Assembly (NCBI GenBank): GCA_021396245.1
Contig: WNYE01000043.1
Span: 186,001 to 250,000, forward strand
Origin: Sporothrix humicola
Lineage: Eukaryota; Ascomycota; Sordariomycetes; Ophiostomatales; Ophiostomataceae
DNA length: 64,000 nucleotides
Reading direction: 5' to 3'
This document shows, in pieces, positions 11,442 to 21,539 of this stretch. Both the position numbers and the translations under genes were made by a program. The notes beneath the pieces are model-generated. The model saw only the letters and a program-made list of their open reading frames with translations, did not search any database and was not told the DNA's origin. Within the stretch, counting starts at the first letter, position 1; each line of letters begins with the position of its first letter.

Positions 11442-12815
11442 TTCTAAGCTGAGGCTCACGCCGTTGCCGCTATTAGTATGAGGTCGTCATATCATAGCGT
11501 TGCTGCTTTTTGTTACGATTACACAAAATTCCTTTTCACATTATCTGGCGGTCTTTCTGTCCTATTCCTACACCATGGAAGGCTTCCGTCTGTTTCTCGT
11601 TTTATCCTTCCATCACTTTCATTTACCATACTTGCTTTTTGTTTACTTATTGCGGCCTCACTCTATTATTTATTTTGCATTCTTTACCACTCTCACACTT
11701 GCGTTTCCTTTGTCCTCTCGCCCTATTCACTTTCTTCTCTCTTCTTTTTTCCTCGTTCTTTTTTTGTTTTCTTGGATTTAAAGTGGCATCCTGTCTTTCC
11801 ATAGCATTTTTGTAATTTGGCATCTTTTTCTTGCAGCGTGGCGCCGGAAAACACAGCAGAACAGCCGCACCAATCATCAACGCAAATACAAAAAGCGACT
11901 CGACTTGATCTCGGGCGCTGGTAAAGCTGTAATACAATGTCTATTCTCTAACTTCTGTGCAAGTGTCGTTGATGAGGAAGGTCGACTGAGGCGCACGTGA
12001 TCAATAGATACAGTAGTAAGTACTGGTACAAAATTCTGTATCAACTTTTATAAATATTTGAGGTACCTGGTACTTTTTACAACACGAACCAGAGCTGAGG
12101 CGGGTCCAACCATTTTCCTGGCCCCCAACCTCCAACCTGCCCGGTTCCTCTGCCTGTTTGAAAGAGGGCGCGTGCCGTGTTTTCCCCTTCTCTCTGTTCT
12201 CTCCTCTGACAGACTGCTGGCTCTTCTGACGATTCTCCTTCCAACACAGTCAAAAAAAGAGGACCAAAATCGCATCGCATCATTCCGGCCAACGCCATTC
12301 TGCTCTTTCCATTTCGGCGCGCAACGTCAGAGAGTATCAGAGTCTCTTACACGGCAGGACCCCACTCGAACTACCCGAGTTACGGGCAGGAAGGCGCCCA
12401 TATTTTTCCCCTATTTTTAACGGAGTTTCCGGCCAAGGTTTAAGGGACAAGGTGCCACGACGGGGCATTTTTGGTCGCTTTGGTCGCAATTACTCTGTCC
12501 TCAATAGGCTCGCCCTTTGCCGCGCTCAGATTGGGGGCTTCCTTTATTCGTTTATTCGTCTTATTCGGTCTTTCGACGTGTTGTTCCCTTTTTTTCCTCT
12601 TTTGTGTTTCGCCTCTCCACTTCTTTGATCCAACTCACCGGTCGCTCTTGCCGTTTTCTCTTGGCCTGGCCCATATCTCCATATCTCCATATCTCCATAC
12701 TACAGAGGACTGGAGGCCGATCATCGTCACCACTCTGGCAGTCGGAGCACGCAGGGTATTACGAGCAAAACGTATCCTATCAGAAAATCAGAAAGGGAGA
12801 AAAAGAACAGAAAAG
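11442..12815. other. Intergenic, 1.4 kb
   Basis: Holds the pyrimidine-rich 3' flank of the PDK1-type gene (to about 11,800) and the promoter/leader of the BAF60 gene. Around 12,030-12,060 it is AT-rich. From 12,480 to 12,700 the + strand is again pyrimidine-rich, next to the start codon. No gene was seen. Confidence 0.5.
12671..12699. repeat. Microsatellite, CCATATCT x 3.7
   Basis: Three exact tandem copies of the 8-nt unit CCATATCT (12671-12694), followed by the partial copy CCATA. It lies about 120 bp upstream of the BAF60 start codon, in the leader or proximal promoter. Confidence 0.85.
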
Positions 12816-15227
12816 ATGCAACCAGGCTACCGTCCCTTTGCACAGCAGATGCCGCCGCAGCAGTCGCCTCGTGGCAATGCGCGTCGCGGCGGACCAGGTA
12901 CGTATTACAACTTGGAAGGAGCTATGGAGCACGGAGTATTGGGTGGACAAAGCAAAAGCTACGACGTAAAGGGGGCAATCCGGAATATGTTACTGTTATC
13001 TACTTGGCCGAGCACGGGTCGCGCCTTCTCTTTTTGATGCCTTGAGTCGCCCTTTCTTACCCGCCCCGTTTTTATTTCTCTCAAAGCGGCTTCCTCGTCA
13101 GACAATAACTCGACAGGGCGGGACAAAGAAAGAGCGACACAAAGAAACAATCGACGAGAAGGTGCAGAAAAAAAAAAGAAGAAAAAGAAAAACCAAAAGA
13201 AACAAGGAGCCAAAGACAAAAAGACAGAAGCAACGGCGTGCAAATTGATAGGCGACGCGAAACTGGGGCCAGGGAAGGCAGTTGGCACCAAGGAAAGACC
13301 CATCGACATACTAGCGCCCAGGCCCAAAATCGGGCTTTACCCCTTGTTCTGTCCTTGCCTGACTAACGTTTTTCCGAACCTTTTTTCGCTGGCCAATTTA
13401 GCCCCCATGATGGCTCCTGCTGGCGTAGCGCATCACGGCTTGCCGCAACACGCGCCAATGCCTATGCAACAACAATTGCATCCCCATCCTCAACACCACC
13501 AATTGGCGCCGCATCCGCATCAACAGCCCGTGCAAATCCAACCTCACACTCCCCATCAACAGCACCCACAGCACCAACAGCACGCGCACCCAATGGCGCC
13601 CGGAGCGCATCATCACGGCGGCGCGCCGGTGCCCATGCCGCAGCCTCACCATCTGCCTCCGCATCAAGCCCACCAGCAGCACCAGGCGGCGGCTGCTGCA
13701 GCGGCGGCCCAGCAGGCGCAGAACAATGCGATCGAGGCGGCCAAGCGACGCAGCCGCAAGCCGACGGACAAGACCATGCCGGACGGGGTGGAGAGCGTGA
13801 TTGTGGGCGACGGCGTGCAGCGGTACCGCGACTTGCGGGAGTTTGAGCGGCGGCTGGACGCGACGATGACGCGCAAACGCCTGGACATTATGGACACGGT
13901 CCACCGGAACGGGCCGAAGGTGAGTGCCCCCAGGAGGCAGATGGATTAACCTGCTTCGCCTACTTACCTACTTCTTTTGCAGAGATACAAGACACTTCGG
14001 ATCTGGGTCAGCAACACGGTCGAGAACCAGCTCTGGCAGACGGGCGGCGCCGGCGTCAACGTGGACAGCTTCGACTTTTCGACCAACGCCGAGGCGTCGT
14101 ACCGCGTCAAGATTGAGGGCCGCCTGCTGGACGACGACGAAGACGAGAACGAGGACGACAAGGAGGACGAGAAGAAGACCGACGAGGCTAAAAAGGATGA
14201 CGACGCAATGGAGACGGACACACCGGCAGCACCAAAGACAAAACCGCCGCGGTACCGGTTCACGCAGTTCTTCCGGGCCATGACGGCCGAGTACGTGACG
14301 AAGAAGTCGCGTGCGGCGCAAAACCAAAACGGACAAAACGGCGCCGCCGCCGCTAACGACGACTCTGGCCCCCGACCCGTCGAGTGGAAGCGCCCCGATC
14401 AACGGCCTCCCAACGCACCGGGCCAGCCCAACCCGCCCCAGCCACCGGTCCCTGAGTTCGACGAGCTGACGTTCAAGCGTCCCGGCGACGACAACGTCAA
14501 CATTGTGATCAACCTGTACCGGTACGAAGAGCCCGAGCGGTTCGAGCTCGACGAGATCTTGGCGGACATTGTGGACATGCAGGAGGCGACGCGCGCCGAG
14601 GCGGTCATGGGGCTATTCGAGTACATCCGCCTCCAGAACCTGCAGGAGGACGAGGAGAAGCGCAACTTCCGGTGCGACGATCTGCTGCGCAAGCTCGTAA
14701 ACAACGACATTGGCTATATCCCGATGCTGCACGAGTACGTCAACGCCCACATCCGCCCGCTGCCGCCGATCCAGCTGCCCTACACGATCCGCGTCGACGA
14801 GGCGTTCCACACCAACAACCCGGAGCCCACCATCTACGACGTGCGCGTCACCGTCGACGACCCGCTGCGCGCGCAGCTGCGCCCCTTTGTGCAGAGCCCG
14901 CAGTACATTGGCCTGCTGCGCGACGTGGGCATGCTGGACGAGCAGCTGGCGGTGCTGGTGCAGGCGGTCAGCATGTCCAAGAGCAAGCACGAGTTCTTGA
15001 GCGGGCTCTCGCGCGACCCGGCGCGGTTTGTGCGGCAGTGGCTGAGCTCGCAGAAGCGCGACCTGGACGTGATCATGGGCGAGTCGGTGCGCGGCGGGGC
15101 GGGCAGCGACCTGTCGGGCGAGGCGTGGCGGCGCGGCGGCAAGGAGAGCGTGTGGGCGTCGCAGAACGCGCGCGAGAGCGTCAACCTGCACCTGGCCAAG
15201 CAGCCGCTGATTCCGCGGACAGCCTAG
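12816..15227 (+). CDS. ssr3: SWI/SNF-RSC chromatin-remodelling subunit, BAF60/Rsc6/Ssr3 type
   Basis: Three exons: 12816-12897, 13402-13919 and 13983-15227, giving 614 residues. Intron 1 is long (504 nt; donor GTACGT, branch CTAAC near 13,365, acceptor TTTAG). Intron 2 is 63 nt (GTGAGT, TTGCAG). The protein is an accessory subunit of ATP-dependent remodellers and links the catalytic core to transcription factors. Order: a short N-terminus, a low-complexity Gln/His/Pro/Ala tract (about 30-145), then the conserved BAF60 part beginning at RRSRKPTDKTMPDG. An acidic/Lys insert sits around residues 245-280. A SWIB fold follows at about 384-458 (containing LFEYIRLQNLQED and RCDDLLRKL). The C-terminal helices contain GLLRDVGMLDEQ and DPARFVRQWL. 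The splice junctions restore an uninterrupted frame, which supports the model. The short first exon is less secure than the rest. Confidence 0.9.
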
Positions 15228-15298
15228 GAGCGTGCCGATGGCGTCGAGCGGACCACCTACTTGGACTAGGAGGGGTGGGTGGAAAGGTGATGGGATGG

Positions 15299-15354
15299 GA
15301 GTACGAGGAAGGGAGTACGAGGAAGGGAGTACGAGGAAGGGAGTACGAGGAAGG
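15299..15354. repeat. Tandem repeat, four copies of a 14-bp unit
   Basis: Four exact head-to-tail copies of GAGTACGAGGAAGG, followed by a fifth truncated start (GAGTA). It begins 72 bp after the BAF60 stop codon, so it probably lies in that gene's 3' untranslated region. Confidence 0.95.
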
Positions 15355-15710
15355 GAGTATCGGCCTATTTTGTGCTTTTTATGTGCTTTTTTTATTCCAT
15401 TTTGTTACATTGCACTTTCGTTGAGATATCGGTTACTGGTCATGTTCTAATTTGTACTATTTTTGTCTTTGGTATCCTTGACTCTTTTTTTATTGTATCG
15501 TCTGGTGTTTGTAGTTAAAGATGCTTATCTGGACTTTTTTTGGCCAACCCTCCTTGATTTGTAAATGAATGATGCTCACACTCCGTGCTATCACCATCAG
15601 CATGCAGCCAAACGTCTTAGCTCGTCAGCCCGGATGTGAGCGTTGTAAAGTCCGACCTGACATCACACATCGGCACTCCGCAGGTCGCGAGGCAAGAGCG
15701 ACCCCTCACT

Positions 15711-15720
15711 TATAAAATAG
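15711..15720 (+). promoter_or_regulatory. TATA-like element
   Basis: TATAAAATAG, 235 bp upstream of the dehydrogenase start codon. A second AT element, TATATAG, occurs at 15806-15812, 134 bp upstream. Either could set the transcription start. Confidence 0.4.
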
Positions 15721-15945
15721 TGGATGAGCTCAAAGGAAAGAACAACCTGTGTGGCACACTTGCACCTTCCCTAGCTCGATCGGCTAATAGACCATTGCTC
15801 GAGCATATATAGCAGGTGCAACCGTCATCATCAACATCACAATATTCCCCTTTTCTCTGGCTCTCACCAATTGGCCCTTTTCCCTACAACAACAAAATAA
15901 CAAACCAGATTACACCCCATCAAACACCACACACATCACGACACA

Positions 15946-16896
15946 ATGTCCGTCTTCCAGCCCGGCAACACGGCCGTTATCACGGGCGGTGCATCCGGCA
16001 TTGGCCTCGCCCTGGCAGCCAAGTGTCTCGCCAGCGGCATGCACGTCCTCGTCGCCGACAAGGATGCTGCCTCTCTTGCCGCCACGCCCAAACATGCCGC
16101 CCAGCTCGCCGAGAAGCTGTACAAGTCCGACGGGTCCAAGAACGGTTCGCTCACAACCCACGCCATGGACGTCTCCAAGCTCGAGGACTGGGCCGGTCTG
16201 CGGTCGGCCGTCGAAGACACGAGCAGCACCAGCGGCTCCCTCAAGGGCCGCATCAACCTGCTGGTGCTCAACGCGGGCGTCGGCGGCAAGACGCCCTGGA
16301 CGGACGTGGCGGCGTTCCACAAGGTCCTGGACGTCAACCTGTGGGGCGTGATCCACGGCATTGCGACGCTGCTGCCGGTCGTTCAGGCGACGTCCGCGAC
16401 GGCGAGCGATTCGTCGTCGACGGCCACGTCGGTTGTCATCACGGGGTCCAAGCAAGGGATCACGAACCCGCCCGGCACGAGTCCGGCCTACAACGCCTCC
16501 AAGGCGGCCGTGCGGGCGATTGCGGAGCAGCTGGCATACGATCTGTCGAAAGAGGAGAAGGAAGAAAAGGCCAAGACGAGCGTGCACCTGCTTGTCCCCG
16601 GCTGGACGTTTACTGGTCTCAGCGGCAACGACCCGATCAAGCAGCACGGCGACGACGCCGAGCAGCGGCCGCAGAAGCCCGCGGGCGCCTGGTGGCCCGA
16701 GCAGGTCGTGGACTATCTGCTGGAGGCCATGGACGCCAACAAGTTCTATGTCATCTGCCCGGACAATGACGTCACCGAGGACATGGACAAGAAGCGCATC
16801 CTGTGGTCGGCCGGCGACGTTACCGAAGGCCGCCAGCCGCTGTCCCGGTGGCGGCCCGACTACAAGGACGCCGTCGATGCGTGGATGAAGCAGTAG
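15946..16896 (+). CDS. Short-chain dehydrogenase/reductase (SDR)
   Basis: Intronless, 316 residues, the usual size for a classical SDR with a small C-terminal extension. The protein should be an NAD(P)-dependent oxidoreductase; the substrate cannot be read from the sequence. Landmarks in order: cofactor motif T13-G-G-A-S-G-I-G20 in the first Rossmann turn; Asp75-Val76 (adenine contact); N109-A-G111; catalytic Asn131; catalytic Ser168 (ITGSKQG); Y182-N-A-S-K186. All four catalytic-tetrad residues (Asn, Ser, Tyr, Lys) are therefore present. An acidic Asp at position 38, at the end of the second strand (VLVADKD), suggests NAD(H) preference, which is an inference. No signal peptide or membrane segment is seen. 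The gene converges on the next one, with 208 bp between the stop codons. Confidence 0.93.
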   Translation: MSVFQPGNTAVITGGASGIGLALAAKCLASGMHVLVADKDAASLAATPKHAAQLAEKLYKSDGSKNGSLTTHAMDVSKLEDWAGLRSAVEDTSSTSGSLKGRINLLVLNAGVGGKTPWTDVAAFHKVLDVNLWGVIHGIATLLPVVQATSATASDSSSTATSVVITGSKQGITNPPGTSPAYNASKAAVRAIAEQLAYDLSKEEKEEKAKTSVHLLVPGWTFTGLSGNDPIKQHGDDAEQRPQKPAGAWWPEQVVDYLLEAMDANKFYVICPDNDVTEDMDKKRILWSAGDVTEGRQPLSRWRPDYKDAVDAWMKQ

Positions 16897-17104
16897 TGAT
16901 TGGGTGGCCATGGATTAAAAGGCCAAGGATAGGGCGCAGGAAAGAAGAAAAAAAACTATAACGAAATGCAATAAAATTGTCATCAAATACAATTGGGTAT
17001 ACATTATGCTGTCTATATGTGTTTTCATCTCGTCTTGCTATTCCGGTGCCGTGTTCTTTGACGCTGTTCTTCTGTTTTCGTATCGACACTTGCTCGTCTG
17101 TCTT

Positions 17105-18061
17105 TCAACCCTTGCGTGCCTTCTTACGGCCCAGGGCACTCCGCCCAACGTCTTCGTCGCTGCTGCTGTCGCCGCCCTTGTTGTATTGTCGGTTCTTCTT
17201 TGCAGCCGCTATCCTCTCGTCTTCTCGTCGTGATGCCGACTGTGGTGCCACCATCAGTTGTCGTGCCTTGAGGTTCCGTGCCGTGGCCGTCATGGGCACA
17301 TCGTTTCGTTGGCCCTGTCCTTGGTTTTGACTCTGGTTCTGGTTTTGGCTCTTGTTCCGGCCCTGCTTCTGGCCGTCTTTGGAGTCACTGCCGCCACTTC
17401 CACTGTACGAAGTTCCAACACCACCGAGAGGGTTGGCCCGGCTGTACTTTTGGAACCCCGCCTCGAGCTCGTCCTGGACCTGCGCAAAAGAAGCGCCTCC
17501 TGTTGTTATCGTTGTTGTTGAAGCTGCGGGCGCTGTTGATGTGTTTATCGATCCGCCGGTCTGCGGTGCCGACAGAGCAGCCACCCATGCAGTGTTGCTC
17601 TGCTTCTGCGGTGTCGCCTTTGCTTTTGTCTTTGCTTTTGTCTTTGCGCTGCTCGTCGCCAAAGCCCAAAAACCGCCGCCAGTGCTGACTCCCTTGTGAA
17701 AGTTGGATGGGTCGGCTGCCGCCGCTGAACTTGCGAGTATGCATCCAGTCGGTGTGCTCGCCTTTGGCGCATCGCGCAATTGCTGCACGCGGACTTGTCT
17801 CTGGGCGCGGACGGCCTCGAGAAAGCTCATCTTGGGGGCCGAGACAGCTGTCGCGGATGCCGTCCCACGGACAATGCCTGTAGCCGCGCTTGTTGGCGGC
17901 TTCGAGCCGTTTGTGTTCTTCGTATCGGCCGTGTCCTTGGCCCGCATGAGCATGTCGATCGAGCCGCGCTGGGCTGCATACTGCGCAGACGTCGGGTTCG
18001 GGTTACTCGTCGTAGCCTTGCCATTGCCGCCGGCCTTGTTTGCCGCGGCGACGGACGCCAT
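17105..18061 (-). CDS. Hypothetical disordered basic protein
   Basis: Intronless, 318 residues, start ATG at 18061. The sequence is rich in Ala, Ser, Thr, Gln and Lys and looks largely disordered. It contains short internal repetitions: KTKAKTKAKA near residue 140, and an Asn/Gln/Ser run near residue 230. Two segments look more ordered: KMSFLEAVRAQRQVRVQQLRD (about 76-96) and FAQVQDELEAGFQKYSRANP (about 190-210). The C-terminus DSSSDEDVGRSALGRKKARK combines an acidic CK2-like patch, GRS, and a basic tail. A similar tail occurs in small eukaryotic nuclear/nucleolar proteins, but I cannot name a family. Coding character is supported by strong third-position GC and by the long frame. A nuclear location is a guess from the basic tail. 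Confidence 0.65.
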   Translation of the reverse strand: MASVAAANKAGGNGKATTSNPNPTSAQYAAQRGSIDMLMRAKDTADTKNTNGSKPPTSAATGIVRGTASATAVSAPKMSFLEAVRAQRQVRVQQLRDAPKASTPTGCILASSAAAADPSNFHKGVSTGGGFWALATSSAKTKAKTKAKATPQKQSNTAWVAALSAPQTGGSINTSTAPAASTTTITTGGASFAQVQDELEAGFQKYSRANPLGGVGTSYSGSGGSDSKDGQKQGRNKSQNQNQSQNQGQGQRNDVPMTATARNLKARQLMVAPQSASRREDERIAAAKKNRQYNKGGDSSSDEDVGRSALGRKKARKG

Positions 18062-19407
18062 GGTGGTGTGGGAGGGTTTGATTGTGTCGTCTGGATTGAT
18101 TGGGTTTTATTTTTCCTTGGTATATGCGTATGCGCTGTGTGCGAAAAGTATCGTGGAGTTGAGAGCGCAGCGTTGGTTAAGAATGAAAATTGCGAGGTGA
18201 CGTTGAAAAAGTTGTCGAGTTCCAAAAATTTCCACAAGGCTGTCGCTGCGGCTTTGGCCCAATTGGCCAGTAGAAACCTCGCTAGACTAGGCCTAAAATG
18301 GTGGGCTTTTGGACGCCAACACACGAGGCCTGGGCGATTGGCGATTTTAGCGAGCACATGGCTTTCACGAACACATGTCAAACGACATGTCATAAAACGT
18401 GGTGGTGTTGTTTGTCAGATGGAAAGTTTATTCTAAAGATTGATTTTTGGTGTTCTAGCAGTAAGTTGGTTTTATTGTGACGTCAGAATAATATTTTAAA
18501 TATTTTAATAATATTGATTTTTATTTCTTTGGTATTCCAAATTATACTATCATGAATCCAGAACCACAGCTAGATACATTGAACAAAACCAAGAAAAATA
18601 AACCCGCCAACCCTCGGAATAAAAGTAAAAAATATAATATAACGAAAAACTTATAAACAAGAAACTTCTTCTGAAAGAGAAGTGCAATAATAGTTATCCC
18701 AATGGGGTATATGGTGATGCCCTTTTGCATACCAGTGAAGCCAAAGAAAGGAAAGAAGAGAGAAAGAAAAAAGAAAAAAAAAGAGAGCATAAAAAACAAA
18801 GGAGAATATAAGATGCCAAAGAAAAGGGTCAATGCTGTTTTACCAGAGCCTGCCTAGAGGCCCCGGAGACTTTTGTTTCCATTTCCATCGTGAGGCGAGA
18901 ATGTCGCGGATTACCGTTCGTTTTTCACGTTTTCGCCGTCCAGACATAGTATTCAGCCGTTATAAACGTATGCAGCGCCGACAGGAACCACATTGATCCC
19001 GTCATGGCAATCCTTGAAGCCGTCATCCTCGTCGTTCCCGTAATGAGAATTCCACAAAACACCTTTGTCGAGATTAGAGCACCCTGCAATAATGCGACTG
19101 CACACACATGAAAAAGAAAGGACACACAAAAGAAAGGAGAAAAAAGAAATAAGAAGATAAAGGAAAACAGAAGTATAATAAAAAAGAGGATACTGAACCC
19201 ACGAAAAAAAAAACTCCCGATACTGCTGGTAAAAATACAAAACTTCGTATACCCAAGAAGAAATATACCAGACCCCAAAAGAATGACCAGAAAAGAAAAT
19301 TCGAAAAGGAGGAAGATAAAGGGAAATCAAAGGAGTAATTATACAAGGCCGCAGCAGACACGCTTATCCGAGGGCAAAGGCAAAGGCAAAGGCAAACATG
19401 GATCCGA
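18062..19407. other. Intergenic, 1.3 kb, with AT-rich block
   Basis: Upstream of the minus-strand gene starting at 18061 and downstream of the HSF gene ending at 19408. From about 18,470 to 18,560 the DNA is very AT-rich with many TpA steps. From 18,580 to 19,340 the + strand is A/purine-rich. No reading frame with domain character was found. The last 50 bp include a hexanucleotide repeat (19373-19396). Confidence 0.5.
19373..19396. repeat. Microsatellite GGCAAA x 4
   Basis: Four exact tandem copies of GGCAAA, 12 bp beyond the stop codon of the HSF-type gene (that gene is on the minus strand), so probably in its 3' untranslated region. Confidence 0.9.
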
Positions 19408-21539
19408 TCAAACCATGCGCTTGCGCTTGCGCTCTTCTTCTCTCGGGCTGCCGCCCTCTTCCGGGCGCTCAGCCATGCTGTCAGACGGCGGGTTCAAAAT
19501 ATGGGCCATGCTACCGCGCCGTGTTGGTGGAGCCGAACTGTCCTTAATATTGAGGCTGTTGCTGCTGCGGTTGGCAGACGCCCACGACCAGCTGCTGAGA
19601 TTAGGTTCACCGTTGCCTACACCATTGCCGTTGCTGTGTCCACTGCCATTGACATTACCAAATGGCGGTAATGTTGGTGGTGGTGTCGTGGGCCGGGAGT
19701 GGGGCCGCGATGAAGGCTGAAGCGAGTAGGTAGAGAATGATTCGCGGATGCGCTGGTCTTCGGGAGGGATGGCGCGGCTGGGTGAGGGTGGGTAGTGTGC
19801 CTGCGACAGCGGCGGGCCGCCAGGAGTACCTGGGAGAGGATACTGTGGGTTGGTTGGCTGCCAGCCGTGAGCACGGATATCGGCTGCTGTGTGGCGGCGC
19901 GCCATGTTAGGAGACGGGTCGACGTTGGCCAGGGGATGTTGCGACGGGGGCGGTGGCGGCGGCGGGTGCTGCTGCGGGCGGACCGAAGACGGCGATGGCT
20001 GTGTTGGGCCGCTGATGGAGCCGTACGGCCGGCGTGTGCTGATGGACAGATTCGACGGGACTGGCGGCCGATAGAAGTTGGGCTGGCGCTGCTGGCCAGG
20101 CACGTTAAGGTTGGCCCGCCGCGGGTCGTCCTGGGGCATCTGGCGGGGCGACACCGGCGCATTGTCGACGTTGGCGAAATACGGCCGGCTGCTAGAGTAT
20201 GGAGGCTCGTGCGACTCGTCGAGGCCGCGGACCATTTCCGTTTGCCGCTGGATCTCGTTTTGAAGGGTGACTACGTCCCGCTGGAGGTGGCTGTCTGCTG
20301 GCGGCACCATTTGCATTATGATACGGGCCATCTCCTGGTTGGATTGGAGCAGTCGGGTGATGGTGTCCATGGTAGCCTGGTGCTTGACGTGCATGTAGTG
20401 CATGGCCTCCTCGTTGCGCTGGAGCCGCGATTCGATGTTGTAAAAGGCGTGGTCGAAGCCTGACACTCTCGGGTCCGAACCGTCCGGTATTGGCATGGCT
20501 TCTGCAGGTGTGCCTGGCTGTGACGATGGCGGCGGCGGCCTTTGTGGGTTACTGTAATCCTTGTGTACGAGCGCATGTCTCGAGGCTCGCCGCTTGATTT
20601 CTCTTAGCCCAACCAGGTCACCCCGCTTGAAGTTGCCGTTGCCATGCTTGAATTCCCAGAGCGTTGTCGATTCGACTCCGTTGGCGAAGACGTCGCTGAC
20701 TTTATGGAAGCCATACATGTTCAATTGGCGCACAAAAGAGGAGATATTGGTGTGTTTGAAATATTGCCTAGGACAGTCAGCAGAGTAACGAGAGTAAAAT
20801 GGGGCTCGATAGGGCAGAGAGAACATACGCAAGAACTTTGCTGAAGTCGTTAGTTGGAGACATAACGAAACTTTCCTGCGAGCCCGACCATGAGATAAGA
20901 TGCTGGATGTTCGGGTCCTCCAACATGCTGTTCGCGAAAAGAGTCAGTTGTTAGCAGATGTGCCAAAGTTAATCATGTTGCAAAGCGCTTCAAGGATTTG
21001 TTTGAGCGCCGCGCGGGCAGTAGAACGCACTTGTACAGCTTGTGGATAAAAGCCGTCTGGACAATCTTGGGTTGGTGGACAGCCGGCGCGGCAGCAGCTG
21101 GTATTTGCGCAGCGGCCGCTGAGGCCGATACTGTCGACAGGTGTGTGTTGGGTTCGGCCTTCGTGGGCGTCGGTTCTGAGCTTTCTGGAGGTGACGCCGA
21201 GTCCCGGTTACTGGCGTTTGAGGTGGCGTTGGAGGCAGGATTTGAGGTATGTTCGGATTTGTGATTGGGAGCAGTGGCAGAGGAAGAGCCGTTCGCGGCG
21301 AGCGGCGTGCTGGCTGGGTCGCCGTTCGCTTCGCGGCTTGGGGGCTTGCCATCTGTGCGCGCCGACGGCGGCGAGCTGCCGGTCGGTGTCGTTATCTCCA
21401 TTGGGTCGCCGGGAGAGGGAGCAGACGTTTGGATCGTGGGTGTAGAGGTCATAATAGGAATCATCCGCGAAGCCATTGGCTCGTCATGGGCGTCGTTCAT
21501 ACGCGAGAGATGATGTGAGGGTTGTGCTGTAGCGGTCAT
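19408..21539 (-). CDS. HSF-type DNA-binding transcription factor (Sfl1/Mga1-like)
   Basis: Three exons on the minus strand: 21539-21031, 20927-20829 and 20767-19408, giving 655 residues. Intron 1 is 103 nt (GTGCGT, branch CTAAC); intron 2 is 61 nt (GTATGT, acceptor CTAG). Both fall inside the DNA-binding domain and rejoin it exactly: F164-I-H-K-L-Y-N-M-L-E-D, then the HSF signature around S213-F-V-R-Q-L-N-M-Y-G-F. The domain spans about 160-265 and binds GAA-type repeats in the nucleus. A predicted coiled-coil follows (about 295-390: IESRLQRNEEAMHYMH, LQRDVVTLQNEIQRQ). The N-terminal 155 residues and the Pro/Ser-rich C-terminal half are disordered. Lack of other heat-shock-factor features and the domain context suggest the Sfl1/Mga1 class, regulators of morphology and flocculation, rather than Hsf1. 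That subclass call is an inference. A more upstream in-frame start at 21704 is possible but lies in CT-rich leader sequence. Confidence 0.9.

Larger units (their letters stand above)
15228..15945. other. Intergenic, 0.7 kb; promoter of the dehydrogenase gene
   Basis: Contains the 3' flank of the BAF60 gene with a 14-bp tandem repeat, then a T-rich stretch. The promoter of the plus-strand dehydrogenase follows, with two TATA-like elements at 15711 and 15806. No further gene. Confidence 0.6.

Noticed and set aside
14672..15424. 250-codon Arg/Ala-rich frame in the BAF60 third exon
   Set aside because: Out-of-frame shadow of the SWIB gene running into the 14-bp repeat.
15816..16769. 317-codon Arg/Gly-rich frame overlapping the dehydrogenase, and a 333-codon antisense frame over the same locus
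   Set aside because: The SDR frame has all catalytic motifs; the others are composition shadows.
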